A DNA stretch of 51,153 nt. It comes from a virus. Position numbers and translations under genes: made by a program. Each line of letters begins with the position of its first letter. Position 1 is the first letter of the stretch. The stretch spans positions 1 to 51,153 of IMG/VR virus record IMGVR_UViG_3300021963_007891. The stretch is one strand, 5' to 3'. This document shows positions 8,001 to 17,015 of the stretch, in pieces. The notes under the pieces are model-generated. The model saw only the letters and a program-made list of their open reading frames with translations, did no database searches and was not told the DNA's origin.

Positions 8001-9810
8001 AATTTGTGGTTCTTGTGGTTATACCGTTTTTCTTTTCAAGGTAAATGATTTCGCCGTTAGTACAGTATTTTTTACTTTCTTTGCGGTGAGATATAATGTA
8101 TATTGATTCACTATAGTTATCTACTCGTTCTCTAAGAATATCAAGTACTAACTCGATACCTTTCTCGTCAAGAGACGAATCTAATAGCTCGTCAAACATA
8201 CTAAGATTCAACCAAACATCAGCTTGCGCCCGGCGCACATCCTGAAAAGTAAATAGCATAGCAAGGTCAATTGCTTTACGCTCAGCGCCCGAAAAGTTGA
8301 AGTAACTACATTCTTTACCTCTCTCATTAGTAATAGTTTCATCAAAGAACTCATTAAACGTAACAATACTATTACTCTCTAGTCTGCGAAGGTATTGTGA
8401 CAGCCGCAGGTTAAGTACTTGTAGAATTTTCTTAACAATAAATGACTTTACCCCCTCTTCGGATGTAATAAACTTAGCATTTTCAATAATATCCATTCTC
8501 TCTTGAAGATCTATAATACCAGTCTTAATATCTTTCTGACGATTTAATATACCATCAATAGAGTCTTGAAAATTACTTGAGTCTTTATTGAGAGTATCTA
8601 TATCGATAACTAATTGATTTTGCCAGTCATTAAGCTGTTTAACGCGAGTATTAATGTTCTCTATTTCTTTTTTGCGTAAAGCGAAATTGTTTAACTTACG
8701 TTCCATTTCAGGAATAGACTTCTCCAATTCATCTAATCCTTTCTGCGCTAATTCAAGACGAGGCTCTTCCCGACGAGCAACTTCAGTGTAGTCCTGTACC
8801 TCTTTTTCACAGTCTGCTTTATCTTTCTCGTATTGAGAGTTAGCTGCTTCAGCTAAGTCCTTTCCGCAATGTGGGCAATTACTATCGACTTTTTTAAGCT
8901 TTTTAATACGGTCAGTATTGAACTTAATATGTGCTTCCGCCTCTGTAATAAGCTTATTAATAGCAGCTACTTTTTTCTCATATGCTTTCTCGGCAGTTTT
9001 TAAAACGTTTAAATCAGCTTCAACTTTAGCTTGGGCAGTAATATCGACAGAATCAATCTTACCGAGTTTTTCATTAAGTACCGCTAATTCTTGTACATTA
9101 TTATCTTGACGTACTTTAAGTGTGTCGATTCTTTTGGTCTTATTAGCTTCGTAGCTTTCTTTCTGTTTTACTGCATCTAATAGGGAACGGTTGACCTCTT
9201 CATTCTTAGTACACTCTATATCTATATTTCTCTTAACATCATTAAAATCAGAGCGAGCTAAAAGTAACATATTACCAAACACTTCAAGACCTAGAATACC
9301 CTCAATAAACTTACGCTTTTCTACTTTCTTTTGAGCCATGAACGGTATCGTGTTATTAATAGTCATAATAACGCTATTCTGAAAGACTTCTGAAGAGGTC
9401 TTAATCGTATCTATAATAAGCTCGGTAGTCTGTGGAACCCCTGATCGTGTAATATCTTCCCCATTTACGAAAAAGAAACACTTAGTAGGATTAAGTGTTC
9501 TAACTATCTTGCACTTATTTACCTGCTCATCTTGCTGGTAATCAAGCTCAAGCTCAACCTCGCAAAGACTTTCAGGCGCTTGGTCATTAACAATGTTCTC
9601 TTTTTTAAGGTCCCGAATAGTAGAGCCATATAAAGCAAAGTGCACGGCATCAGCAATGGTAGACTTACCAACGCCGTTAGCTCTATCAGCTTTATCATAA
9701 TTCTTACCGGTTATAATATTTAAACCCGGCTTAAAGTTTATCTCCACCGACTTCCTGCCAATAGACAAGAAGTTAGATATCTTTATATGCTTAAAATGTA
9801 CATACCGCAT
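7987..9810 (-). CDS. 46: Recombination endonuclease subunit gp46 (SbcC/Rad50-like)
   Basis: ABC-type SMC-like ATPase that pairs with gp47 to resect double-strand ends. At 607 aa it is close to T4 gp46 (560 aa). Seen: Walker A region ending in NGVGKST (near residue 48), two long coiled-coil arms, a zinc-hook CPHCGK near residue 312, a signature motif FSGAERKAIDLAM near 500 and Walker B WLNLSMFDELLDS with D-loop. The partner gp47 is at 20361-21413, separated by the glycan island instead of lying next to it. Start ATG at 9810 is followed directly by the typical RYVHFKHIKISNF beginning. Confidence 0.95.
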   Translation of the reverse strand: MRYVHFKHIKISNFLSIGRKSVEINFKPGLNIITGKNYDKADRANGVGKSTIADAVHFALYGSTIRDLKKENIVNDQAPESLCEVELELDYQQDEQVNKCKIVRTLNPTKCFFFVNGEDITRSGVPQTTELIIDTIKTSSEVFQNSVIMTINNTIPFMAQKKVEKRKFIEGILGLEVFGNMLLLARSDFNDVKRNIDIECTKNEEVNRSLLDAVKQKESYEANKTKRIDTLKVRQDNNVQELAVLNEKLGKIDSVDITAQAKVEADLNVLKTAEKAYEKKVAAINKLITEAEAHIKFNTDRIKKLKKVDSNCPHCGKDLAEAANSQYEKDKADCEKEVQDYTEVARREEPRLELAQKGLDELEKSIPEMERKLNNFALRKKEIENINTRVKQLNDWQNQLVIDIDTLNKDSSNFQDSIDGILNRQKDIKTGIIDLQERMDIIENAKFITSEEGVKSFIVKKILQVLNLRLSQYLRRLESNSIVTFNEFFDETITNERGKECSYFNFSGAERKAIDLAMLFTFQDVRRAQADVWLNLSMFDELLDSSLDEKGIELVLDILRERVDNYSESIYIISHRKESKKYCTNGEIIYLEKKNGITTRTTNYDIS

Positions 9811-9846
9811 TCGGTTATTATAACTGCTTTATAGAGAAAGCCAAGG

Positions 9847-10533
9847 CTAAGCTTTGACGTAAATGTCATCAATTGCAATACGTTCTTTAAGGTAATATCC
9901 CCGCTCTTTCATAAACAAGCGATGGTCTTGTGAGTCATAGTTATTTTCCATAGTTATGACTTTTACGGTAAACTTATTAAAATTTAATCCAGCAAGCACT
10001 TTGAGTTCCGAGCCTTCAGTGTCTAGACTTATAAAATCAATATTAGTAAAATTGTACTCTTCAAGTACTGAATTTAAAGTTCTTGTTTTTACATTAATTA
10101 TTTCTGCATTACACTTAAACTCTTTAGCTTCTTCTTTAATTCTATCTGTATAGTTAGGATGGTATTCTTTAGTTAGTCCAGAAAGCGTTTGAGAATATCC
10201 TGTTATTTTAGTAAATTCAGCAATACCCTCGACGTCTGATAGTGCTATCGGTAAACATATTGCCGCTCTATTAAGTTTTAATACAGAAAAAATATCTGGG
10301 TTTGGCTCAAAACATATGCCTTTCCAGCCAAGCACCTTTTCAAAGAAAAAAGTGTTATTTAAAGAAATTCCGTCATGTGCTCCTATATCTAAAAACGTGC
10401 CGGTTTTCTGGCCAGCAAAAAAATTATTATAGACATACTCATCTTGCTTGTACTGTCCTTTAAAACCTTTATCAGGGTTTTTTCTACTGTGCTTTTCTTT
10501 TCTCTGTATATTAAGTATTTCTTCTAAATCCAT
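9847..10533 (-). CDS. FkbM-family SAM-dependent methyltransferase
   Basis: A 228-aa methyltransferase of the FkbM type. SAM motif I is FLDIGAHDG (residues 48-56), followed by KGICFEPNPD and the typical ISLDTEGSELKVLAGL segment near residue 168. FkbM enzymes commonly O-methylate sugars or polyketides, so here a glycan hydroxyl is the likely target. It is the gp46-proximal end of the glycan island and starts with the same LEEILNIQRKEK-type helix as the glycosyltransferase at 11301 (NLQEVLEAQRDEK). That shared N-terminal peptide suggests a common docking or assembly signal within the island. Confidence 0.88.
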   Translation of the reverse strand: MDLEEILNIQRKEKHSRKNPDKGFKGQYKQDEYVYNNFFAGQKTGTFLDIGAHDGISLNNTFFFEKVLGWKGICFEPNPDIFSVLKLNRAAICLPIALSDVEGIAEFTKITGYSQTLSGLTKEYHPNYTDRIKEEAKEFKCNAEIINVKTRTLNSVLEEYNFTNIDFISLDTEGSELKVLAGLNFNKFTVKVITMENNYDSQDHRLFMKERGYYLKERIAIDDIYVKA

Positions 10534-10545
10534 TTAATATATTTA

Positions 10546-11301
10546 TTAATATAACCAGCTCCAAGTCTTAATATACTCTTTAAGCTTCTCGGCTGACATG
10601 TTATCAATTTTTTGAAATTCCTCGACGTTTTTCTGATAATAAGGATTTGCCTCGCTGCTGTCCACACTTCTTGCGTGATCAATATGATAAAGAGGCCCCT
10701 TAACTCGGCCAATTCTATATCCAAGTTTTGCGAAACGTTTAAACCGCTCCCAGTCCTCACAGCCCCAAGATAAAAAATGCTCGTTTTCCATTCCACCCTC
10801 AATGAATACTTTTTTATTCCAAAACATCGCTCCGCCCATAGAACTTTTACCAAAATTTTGGTATTGATCAGGGTTTAAACCGTCTACGTTATAATCCCGG
10901 CCTTTTGTCGTCACTACTGCTTGTGTTATGTTAACAAAATAACCATCATACGGATATATACAGTCTACTTCTAATCCCTTCAACATTAAGTATGCTTTTT
11001 GTACCTGCTTAAGAGGAAATACTACGTCACAGTCGTAGTTCGCTATAAATGGTGTTTGAGCAAGCCGAGCCATATTATTAAGATAACGTGTGCGATGAAA
11101 AAGCCCTTTATTCTCTTCAAATATATGTTGTACTTGATTTCTGTTGTTATATTTTGGCTCAGGGCCATTTTCATATACAATAATGTTGGTATCAAAATTA
11201 CGTAAAAGATACTCAACAGTGTAGTTAATATTGTAAAGTCTGTCCGGCGTATCAATCCTGACCGGGATAGTGAATGTAATGTCTTTAAGATTGTATTTCA
11301 T
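10546..11301 (-). CDS. Glycosyltransferase, GT-A fold, galactosyltransferase-like
   Basis: A 251-aa GT-A enzyme. FTIPVRIDTPDRLYNINYTVEYLL opens the nucleotide-binding fold in a GT2-like way; the DxD-like metal site is NYDCDVVFP (near residue 88), and the C-terminal half carries HFLSWGCEDWERFKR near residue 195. The WGxEDxE pattern is characteristic of beta-1,4-galactosyltransferase-like (GT7/GT27-type) acceptor-binding regions. It shares one base with the next gene downstream of its start (ATG/TAA junction at 11301). Sugar specificity is unknown. Confidence 0.8.
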   Translation of the reverse strand: MKYNLKDITFTIPVRIDTPDRLYNINYTVEYLLRNFDTNIIVYENGPEPKYNNRNQVQHIFEENKGLFHRTRYLNNMARLAQTPFIANYDCDVVFPLKQVQKAYLMLKGLEVDCIYPYDGYFVNITQAVVTTKGRDYNVDGLNPDQYQNFGKSSMGGAMFWNKKVFIEGGMENEHFLSWGCEDWERFKRFAKLGYRIGRVKGPLYHIDHARSVDSSEANPYYQKNVEEFQKIDNMSAEKLKEYIKTWSWLY

Positions 11302-12158
11302 TAGTTATTATTAAATATGTTAAATTTTTTGCAGTCAATTATCCTTTCAGCAGGACTTATACGAGTAGATATAAATAACAAATTTTTGTTAGTTTCAACT
11401 GTTAGCATAAGCTTCTCATCATACAAGTGATCTATATGTAATAAATTAATGCTTCTAGTAGTATCAGCATTTCCAGTAGATTCTATACATCTAAGATAAA
11501 AGCTAGAGTCTTCACTACCGTGGCCTTCATAACGCGGATCAAAACCACCGACCGTTGCATATGCTTTTTTATTACATATAAAAATTCCACCGTGAAATTG
11601 CCAATCTGCTCTGTGTTTTGACCAGGTTTTATGGTACCATATTTTTTCGTTAAGATTATTAATATCTACATTTTTATATACATAGTATATATCGTTACCC
11701 GGAAAGACTACTTTATTTTTATTAATACTGTCTATTGATACGTCTAACAAATTACTAGGTATAATCATATCACAATCTAATCCACAAATAATGCTATTCG
11801 ATGCTGATAAAAAACCTAAGTTAAAACATCTAGACTTATTAAACAATCTCTTAGAGTAAACAAATATATACCGTGTCCCGGGTATAGTCTGTTTTATTAT
11901 ACGAGTTGGACCTTCTTCTATAATTAATATTTCACACTGTGGGTAGCGAAGCACAAGGTTATTAACACACTTGTTAAGCTGTAACACCCGATCACTACCA
12001 CAAAACGGTATAATGAATGTTACTGCTTCTTTAATCTTACTTTCTAAATTAAATTCTTTAAGTACTGGTTCAGGCAAAAATGCAGGGTGTTTAAGCTCGG
12101 GATGTTTTCTAAACATCTTTTCGTCTCTTTGAGCCTCTAGTACTTCCTGTAAATTCAT
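11301..12158 (-). CDS. Glycosyltransferase, GT-A fold (GT2/GT7-like)
   Basis: A 285-aa GT-A transferase. VTFIIPFCGSDRVLQLNK (near residue 46) starts the fold, GLDCDMIIP (near residue 127) gives the metal-binding DxD, and GGFDPRYEGHGSEDSSFY (near residue 205) is the acceptor-side motif with a GxEDxxF pattern. The first 15 residues, NLQEVLEAQRDEK, resemble the start of the FkbM methyltransferase two genes away. Likely a successive glycosyltransferase of the same chain as its neighbour at 10546. Confidence 0.82.
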   Translation of the reverse strand: MNLQEVLEAQRDEKMFRKHPELKHPAFLPEPVLKEFNLESKIKEAVTFIIPFCGSDRVLQLNKCVNNLVLRYPQCEILIIEEGPTRIIKQTIPGTRYIFVYSKRLFNKSRCFNLGFLSASNSIICGLDCDMIIPSNLLDVSIDSINKNKVVFPGNDIYYVYKNVDINNLNEKIWYHKTWSKHRADWQFHGGIFICNKKAYATVGGFDPRYEGHGSEDSSFYLRCIESTGNADTTRSINLLHIDHLYDEKLMLTVETNKNLLFISTRISPAERIIDCKKFNIFNNN

Positions 12159-13322
12159 TTAACCAAGCTGGTTTAAAAAGCTTACGAGCTTGTCAATATG
12201 TTTTTCTGTTACTTTATTATGTAGTCCAATATACATACCGCGATTGTGCAAATACTCACTGGACGAGTAATAGGATGGAACTGAGTATCCTTTAAGGCAA
12301 GTTTGACGTAAAAGATTGCCTGAAATTATTGGACGCGCTTCTATTTTATTTGTAATGCAGAACTCTTTAGTAAGCTCTAAAGAGTATTTATCTTTAAATA
12401 TTAGCGGTATACAAAACGGCACATCATCACAGTCACTACCCGCTTTCAGTAGATTCATCTTAGGTATTGTTACTAAATTGCTTTTAAGCCGTAAAAGTAA
12501 TAACGAATAGAGCTTTTGTCTAGTATTAATATATTCCTTAACTCTTTTTAAATCTAAAAGACCTATAAACGCGTTAATGTTAGTATTTCTAAAGTTGTTA
12601 CCGAGTTGGTAAAAATCAAAACGAGAGTCTACATCCGGGTTACTGTATTTTGCTTTATTGCTGGGTAGACTACGAACCATACCGTGGTTACGCGCCATTA
12701 AGCAGTATTCATACTCTTCTTGACTGTTGGTAAAAATAAACCCGCCCTCAACGCTTTGCAATTGATGGCCGAAGTAAGTGCTTGTGGTAGATGTAAAGAA
12801 AGACGAAATGTTCTTACCTTTATATGTTCCAAGCGTATTCTCGCAGTTGTCGAACATAACTCTTACTTTATAGATAGACTCAATACGCTTTATTCTATCA
12901 ATATCTGGCACAAACCCTAAAAGGCTCGTAATAAAAACACATGCTACCTCGTCCGAGCTAGTCTCAAGAAATTCTTCAAGTTTGTCGAGATCCATAGACA
13001 TATCATGCATATTAACATCAACAAAATAAGGCTGAAACCCCTCTCTAATAAAAGGAGATACTGAGGTTATCCAGGTAGTAGACGGAAACACTACAGTCTT
13101 GTTCTTGGTTCTATCAGTTAAATACATTGCTAGTATAGTGTTGGCGGTAGAGCCACTAGAAACAAATATAGCGTGTTTGCACCCTACGTAATCAGCCATA
13201 GCTTTTTCGTATTGCTGAACCTGTTCGGTCATTGTCCAGAAGTTCTTTTTATTAAGAAAAAACTTACAAATTTTTAGTCTGTCTAAAAAAGTAAAGTTAG
13301 ACTCGTTAAGATTCCAGTTCAT
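12159..13322 (-). CDS. DegT/DnrJ/EryC1-fold enzyme with active-site His: ColD-like sugar 3-dehydratase
   Basis: PLP-fold sugar enzyme. FVSSGSTANTILAMYL (PLP phosphate binding), FPSTTWITSVSPF, and FDNCENTLGTYKG (PLP-binding Asp) are all present. The residue that forms the aldimine in aminotransferases is normally Lys, but here the loop reads STYFGHQLQSVEGG with His in that place. That replacement is the mark of GDP-4-keto-6-deoxymannose 3-dehydratase (ColD) and of the CDP-sugar E1 dehydrases, which use PMP to remove the C3 hydroxyl. I chose the ATG at 13322 because an upstream start would run deep into the epimerase gene; the remaining overlap is 17 bases. Next to an Fcl/ColC-like epimerase-reductase, so a GDP-3,6-dideoxyhexose such as colitose is the likely product. 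Confidence 0.8.
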   Translation of the reverse strand: MNWNLNESNFTFLDRLKICKFFLNKKNFWTMTEQVQQYEKAMADYVGCKHAIFVSSGSTANTILAMYLTDRTKNKTVVFPSTTWITSVSPFIREGFQPYFVDVNMHDMSMDLDKLEEFLETSSDEVACVFITSLLGFVPDIDRIKRIESIYKVRVMFDNCENTLGTYKGKNISSFFTSTTSTYFGHQLQSVEGGFIFTNSQEEYEYCLMARNHGMVRSLPSNKAKYSNPDVDSRFDFYQLGNNFRNTNINAFIGLLDLKRVKEYINTRQKLYSLLLLRLKSNLVTIPKMNLLKAGSDCDDVPFCIPLIFKDKYSLELTKEFCITNKIEARPIISGNLLRQTCLKGYSVPSYYSSSEYLHNRGMYIGLHNKVTEKHIDKLVSFLNQLG

Positions 13323-14229
13323 TATAGTATTTATTATAGGTCGAGCGGATGCCACTCTCGAGGCTAGTGTACTCAAAAGCAGGAAAGTGTTTTCTAGACT
13401 CTGCATTACTAACGTCTTTTCTATATTGTCCATCTGGTTTAGAGTCATCCCAGGTTATGGCTAAATCTGTTGCATTACATGCTTTTAAAGCAATTTCTGC
13501 AATATCCTTTATACTATATGTATTATCTGGTGCAACATTAAAACTATTTGTTATATCTTCCATTATTGTGCGAAATATAATTTTAGCAAAGTCATTAGCA
13601 TACATAAATTGTCTTAGCGGCTTTCCGGTGCCAAACAAAGCAATAGATTCTTTGCCTTGTTTTTTAGCAAATGCAATTTTGTGAATTAAACTACTAACAT
13701 AGTGAGATTTGTCGCCAGTAAAATGATCATACTCTGAATATAGATTACAAGGTATAAGATAGTTATACCTTGTATTGTATTGTTTATTATACGTATCGAT
13801 TTGCACCCCTAAACAACGTTTTGCATAACCATAAGAAAAGTTAGTGGGGGTAGGAGCACCATCATGAAGCTTTGATTCAAGCATTGGATAATCTTTATCT
13901 GCAAGCCGGTCAGGATAAATACATGTACTTAAAACCCCTAAGAATCTGGTAGCTCCATAAGTGTGCGCAGATTTTAATACATTAGTATTAATATATATAT
14001 TGTCTTCAAAAAACTGTACCGGGTTATTAATATTATCCATAATACCCCCGACTTTTGCTGCGAGATGTATAACGGTGTCGTATCTGTTTTTCTCAAATAG
14101 TTTATTTACGGCATGTTGATCTCTAAGATCACATTCTGCACTACTTAAATAATGAGCCGAGGGCAAATAAATTTTTAAGTGCTTACCCACCATGCTTGTA
14201 CCGCCTGTGACTAAAATATTATTATACAT
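13306..14229 (-). CDS. GDP-L-fucose synthase / GDP-L-colitose synthase-like SDR
   Basis: NAD(P)-dependent epimerase-reductase of 307 aa. The nucleotide-binding motif ILVTGGTSMVGKHL is at residues 5-18 and the SDR triad is visible as STCIYP (near residue 104) and Tyr-x-x-x-Lys in FSYGYAKR (near residue 132). NGGxxDN-like KVGGIMDNINNP fits the Fcl/WcaG/ColC branch. It would convert a GDP-4-keto-6-deoxy-mannose (or its 3-deoxy form made by the neighbouring ColD-like enzyme) into GDP-L-fucose or GDP-L-colitose. GDP-mannose 4,6-dehydratase is not in this window, so the precursor must come from elsewhere in the phage or from the host. Confidence 0.85.
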   Translation of the reverse strand: MYNNILVTGGTSMVGKHLKIYLPSAHYLSSAECDLRDQHAVNKLFEKNRYDTVIHLAAKVGGIMDNINNPVQFFEDNIYINTNVLKSAHTYGATRFLGVLSTCIYPDRLADKDYPMLESKLHDGAPTPTNFSYGYAKRCLGVQIDTYNKQYNTRYNYLIPCNLYSEYDHFTGDKSHYVSSLIHKIAFAKKQGKESIALFGTGKPLRQFMYANDFAKIIFRTIMEDITNSFNVAPDNTYSIKDIAEIALKACNATDLAITWDDSKPDGQYRKDVSNAESRKHFPAFEYTSLESGIRSTYNKYYNELES

Positions 14230-14875
14230 ATTTCCAGAAAGGGGAAAGACGTGTATGTATGTTACGATCTCTTAACAGATATAACTCACAAGGTATTTTT
14301 TTAATTGGTATGTGCTTAGTCTTGAGCATATGAGTAATAAGTGCCTCGCCTGAAGTAATTAAAACCCCTTGTTTAAAGTAACTGACCATATTATCATATA
14401 TTTCAGAGTATAGTTTTATATTATTAGAAGTTGAAAAGTTAAACCAATCCGATATAACTGCAGGGTTGGCACATACATCTGGAGAGTAAACCCCTTCTTT
14501 TAAATCAAAGCTCTCTAAGTCAATTTTAGACTCTAAACTTATATCAAACCGAGTTCTTACTATTAAATCGTATTTAAAGTTATTGGCTTGTTCGTACTCT
14601 GATAAAAGTCTTAAGCTCTCTTTGATTGAGTAAAACATGCTAAAATGTACAAATGCTGAATCAGTATATTCCTTAACGCTTGCTGGTATCACCGGCTTTT
14701 GTTCTTCTATAATTATACCTTGAGGATCGTATAAAAAACAATCCTTGTTTAATGGTCCTTTCCAGGTATGAATAAAAATATCATATTCTTCAAAATTGTG
14801 TAGGTTCTTACGAAGAGATACTAGCCCCTCTAGTACAAAGCGGCTTTGACCGGAGAATGAAATAGCTTTTCTCAT
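14222..14875 (-). CDS. Putative glycosyltransferase-like protein
   Basis: A 217-aa protein starting MRKAISFSGQSRF, followed by EYDIFIHTW (near residue 32) and YDLIVRTRFDISL (near residue 102). This layout, a displaced beta-alpha nucleotide-binding start, a DIFIHTW strand and an RTRFD acidic motif, is shared with poorly characterised viral and LPS-related glycosyltransferases (WavE-like). The metal-binding residue could be Asp in the RTRFD segment. It overlaps the cupin gene by four bases and the epimerase by eight, so it is in the glycan operon. Family assignment is by motif resemblance only. Confidence 0.6.
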   Translation of the reverse strand: MRKAISFSGQSRFVLEGLVSLRKNLHNFEEYDIFIHTWKGPLNKDCFLYDPQGIIIEEQKPVIPASVKEYTDSAFVHFSMFYSIKESLRLLSEYEQANNFKYDLIVRTRFDISLESKIDLESFDLKEGVYSPDVCANPAVISDWFNFSTSNNIKLYSEIYDNMVSYFKQGVLITSGEALITHMLKTKHIPIKKIPCELYLLRDRNIHTRLSPFWKYV

Positions 14876-15192
14876 AGGTTAATTTTGTCGCTCGGTACAG
14901 ATGGCCATTTTATAACAATTAAATCGGTATCTTCAAGAAAAGTAACTTCAGCAACCTCTTTAGGGTGATATACGAACATATCGCCTGCAGATAGTTTTTT
15001 GTCAGAAGCTACTAAAGATCCCTTTACAATATATGTTACTTCTGTTGCTATAAAGTGAGTGTGCAGTGGGCCGGTATAGCCGGCTTTATGTTGATGGTGA
15101 GCCACCTCAAAAAAACAGTTTTTAAATACTGCAGGGGTGAAGTCTCCGATAAACCACCCGTTTTTAAAATCTTTAATATTATAGATGTCCAT
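14872..15192 (-). CDS. Small cupin-domain protein
   Basis: A single-domain cupin of about 106 aa from the ATG at 15192. That start reduces overlap with the preceding fusion gene to 14 bases. Metal-binding-type His residues appear in EVAHHQHKAG and GPLHTHFIATEVTYIVKG, followed by the second cupin motif LSAGDMFVYHP. Cupins in sugar operons are often epimerases, isomerases or sensors of an acidic sugar, but nothing here fixes the function. It may act on the NDP-sugar or sugar-phosphate made by the adjacent genes. Confidence 0.75.
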   Translation of the reverse strand: MDIYNIKDFKNGWFIGDFTPAVFKNCFFEVAHHQHKAGYTGPLHTHFIATEVTYIVKGSLVASDKKLSAGDMFVYHPKEVAEVTFLEDTDLIVIKWPSVPSDKINL

Positions 15193-16345
15193 AGCTGCTT
15201 TCAATCTTTTGTATACGTGCGCAATGGCGACCACCTTCAAAGCGAGTCGTAATCCAGGTATTAATATACTCTTCTAATATATCTACTGAGGTTACTCGAG
15301 CAGGTATTGCAAAGAAGTTACAGCAATTATGTTTAACTGCATACTCCGCAGCGTAATCATCATATATTAATGCTGACCTAATACCATCAGTCTTATTAGC
15401 CGCTATATTAACGGCTTGTCCGGTGCAGCAGAAACCAATACCATGAGTACAGGTACTATTTTTAATAAATTGTATAGCTTGAGAGACATAATCGAATTGA
15501 TCGCAATCTTTTTTGGTAAAGCAACCAAGATCAATCCACTTTATATTATAACGGTCTAGAATAGCTTTGCATTCTTCCTTTAAATCAAAACCGCTATGGT
15601 CACTCACTAGTGCGACTGCTCCTTTACCGAAATAATTAAGAACCCGGGTAGTAAAAAACTTGTACTCTTCAGGGGTGCCCATAATAAACATGTCGCTTAC
15701 TTCTTCAATAGTAATTTGAAGACCATCAGCAATCATTAGATTATAAAGTGGAGTAATATAGAACTCGTTACGTGTACGAATGTTTTTACTAATCATCTCT
15801 TCAGCGTATCTAACAAATACCTCTCCAGACTTGAAACCATACACCCCCACGCAGGCATTACTGCTTACGACTTCCTTCTCCGCGGTAAGAAGAGCAATAC
15901 CTTTATCATTAGTCTTTACATAACTATATGCAGGGTTATTGCTCTTAAAGGTAAGCACATTACCATCTACCTTCATTTCAGAAGGCACAAACGTGGGCTT
16001 AAAATGTACATCTACTGTATAGATATAGAGCGGTAATTTATTATTAATATGTTCTTTTGCGAGTAAGCAAGTAGACACACTACCATCAGTTATCTTATCG
16101 ATAACCACTATCTTAATATCTTTACCAAACTTTTTATAAAATATTTCATCTACCCCAAAGTTACTAATATGATCTTGTCTTAAGCAAAAGATAAGATTAC
16201 ACTCAGACGTATCGATAGAGCTTAAAGCCCAGTCAATGAGGTGTTTATCGTGAGCGGTAATCATGTATTTGGGTACAACAAAACCCTCATCAACAAAGCG
16301 TTGGCCACGCCCAGCAAGAGGCACTAGAAGATTATACTTTTTCAT
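15179..16345 (-). CDS. Fusion of sugar nucleotidyltransferase and RpiB/LacAB-type sugar-phosphate isomerase
   Basis: Two enzymes in one 388-aa chain. Residues ~1-235 form an NTP-transferase domain: LLVPLAGRGQRF with downstream PKYM gives the nucleotide-binding loop and Lys, and YIYTVDVHF is the metal-binding strand. Residues ~240-388 form an RpiB-type isomerase: VALVSDHSGFDLKEECK, IDLGCF, GIGFCCTGQAVNIAANK (the CGTG-type substrate loop with its Cys) and IRSALIYDDYAAEYAVKHN. RpiB proteins interconvert keto and aldo sugar phosphates. Together with the next two genes (PfkB kinase and HAD phosphatase) it would complete an isomerase-kinase-phosphatase-nucleotidyltransferase route to an NDP-sugar. 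ATG at 16345 chosen because the longer reading adds only residues inside the kinase gene. Confidence 0.85.
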   Translation of the reverse strand: MKKYNLLVPLAGRGQRFVDEGFVVPKYMITAHDKHLIDWALSSIDTSECNLIFCLRQDHISNFGVDEIFYKKFGKDIKIVVIDKITDGSVSTCLLAKEHINNKLPLYIYTVDVHFKPTFVPSEMKVDGNVLTFKSNNPAYSYVKTNDKGIALLTAEKEVVSSNACVGVYGFKSGEVFVRYAEEMISKNIRTRNEFYITPLYNLMIADGLQITIEEVSDMFIMGTPEEYKFFTTRVLNYFGKGAVALVSDHSGFDLKEECKAILDRYNIKWIDLGCFTKKDCDQFDYVSQAIQFIKNSTCTHGIGFCCTGQAVNIAANKTDGIRSALIYDDYAAEYAVKHNCCNFFAIPARVTSVDILEEYINTWITTRFEGGRHCARIQKIESSYGHL

Positions 16346-17015
16346 TTTTAAAATATTCGGTAAGCTTGTTATGGGCATCCTGTATTACTTTATCTATACT
16401 TTGTGGTTTATCCACCAGCAATCCAGCTATTATATACGAAGCAAACTTGTCGCCCGACCCTAGCACATTAATGTTGGATACAAGCTCTGCTTTAAATTGT
16501 TTTGGTTGAGTGGTTTTACTATAAATTGTGCTTCCAGCCGCATGATGCACTAATACATGTCCACGTACTGCAGATACTAACCCCTCAACATTAATTAATG
16601 CATCTTCATCCGATAGTAACAAAAGATCGATGTGTTTTAAGTTATCATTAGTAATATCAAGCGGCTTACCATTACAAACATCAGCAGTAATAAAACCTGA
16701 TAGTTTACTAATAAAATTAGTATCGGATAGCTCGTTTATATACATTACGTGACTAATTTCACTATCATGTATAGTCGGTATGCGAGTTTTAAGCGATAAA
16801 CGGGATATACTCGTTCTTTTACATTGTTTAGTGCTAGTTAAGATTAACGACTCGCCGATATCAGTAGGCTCTAACTTTACTCTAATGTCAGGGTTAATTG
16901 TCTTGAGCTGGGCCCATACATTACCCATACACCCCACTGAGGTTTTATAATCAAAACCACTAAAAATATTATCATAACTTAAATGACCGTAAATTGCTAC
17001 GTCAAAACTTTTCAT
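16332..17015 (-). CDS. PfkB-family sugar kinase, short form
   Basis: A 227-aa PfkB/ribokinase-fold protein, shorter than the usual ~300 aa. The C-terminal active-site signature reads NVLGSGDKFASYIIAGLL (near residue 185), where the canonical motif is DTxGAGDxF; the catalytic Asp and the anion-hole glycines are kept. The N-terminus has a reduced GCMGNVWAQL version of the GGN sugar-binding turn. In the heptose pathway a PfkB kinase (HldA/HldE) phosphorylates the C1 position, and the neighbours here supply the other steps. Overlaps both neighbours by about 14 bases. Confidence 0.75.
   Translation of the reverse strand: MKSFDVAIYGHLSYDNIFSGFDYKTSVGCMGNVWAQLKTINPDIRVKLEPTDIGESLILTSTKQCKRTSISRLSLKTRIPTIHDSEISHVMYINELSDTNFISKLSGFITADVCNGKPLDITNDNLKHIDLLLLSDEDALINVEGLVSAVRGHVLVHHAAGSTIYSKTTQPKQFKAELVSNINVLGSGDKFASYIIAGLLVDKPQSIDKVIQDAHNKLTEYFKNEKV

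Noticed and set aside
10524-10853. Minus-strand frame of 109 codons
   Set aside because: Lies fully inside the glycosyltransferase gene at 10546 in another frame and has no protein-like pattern.
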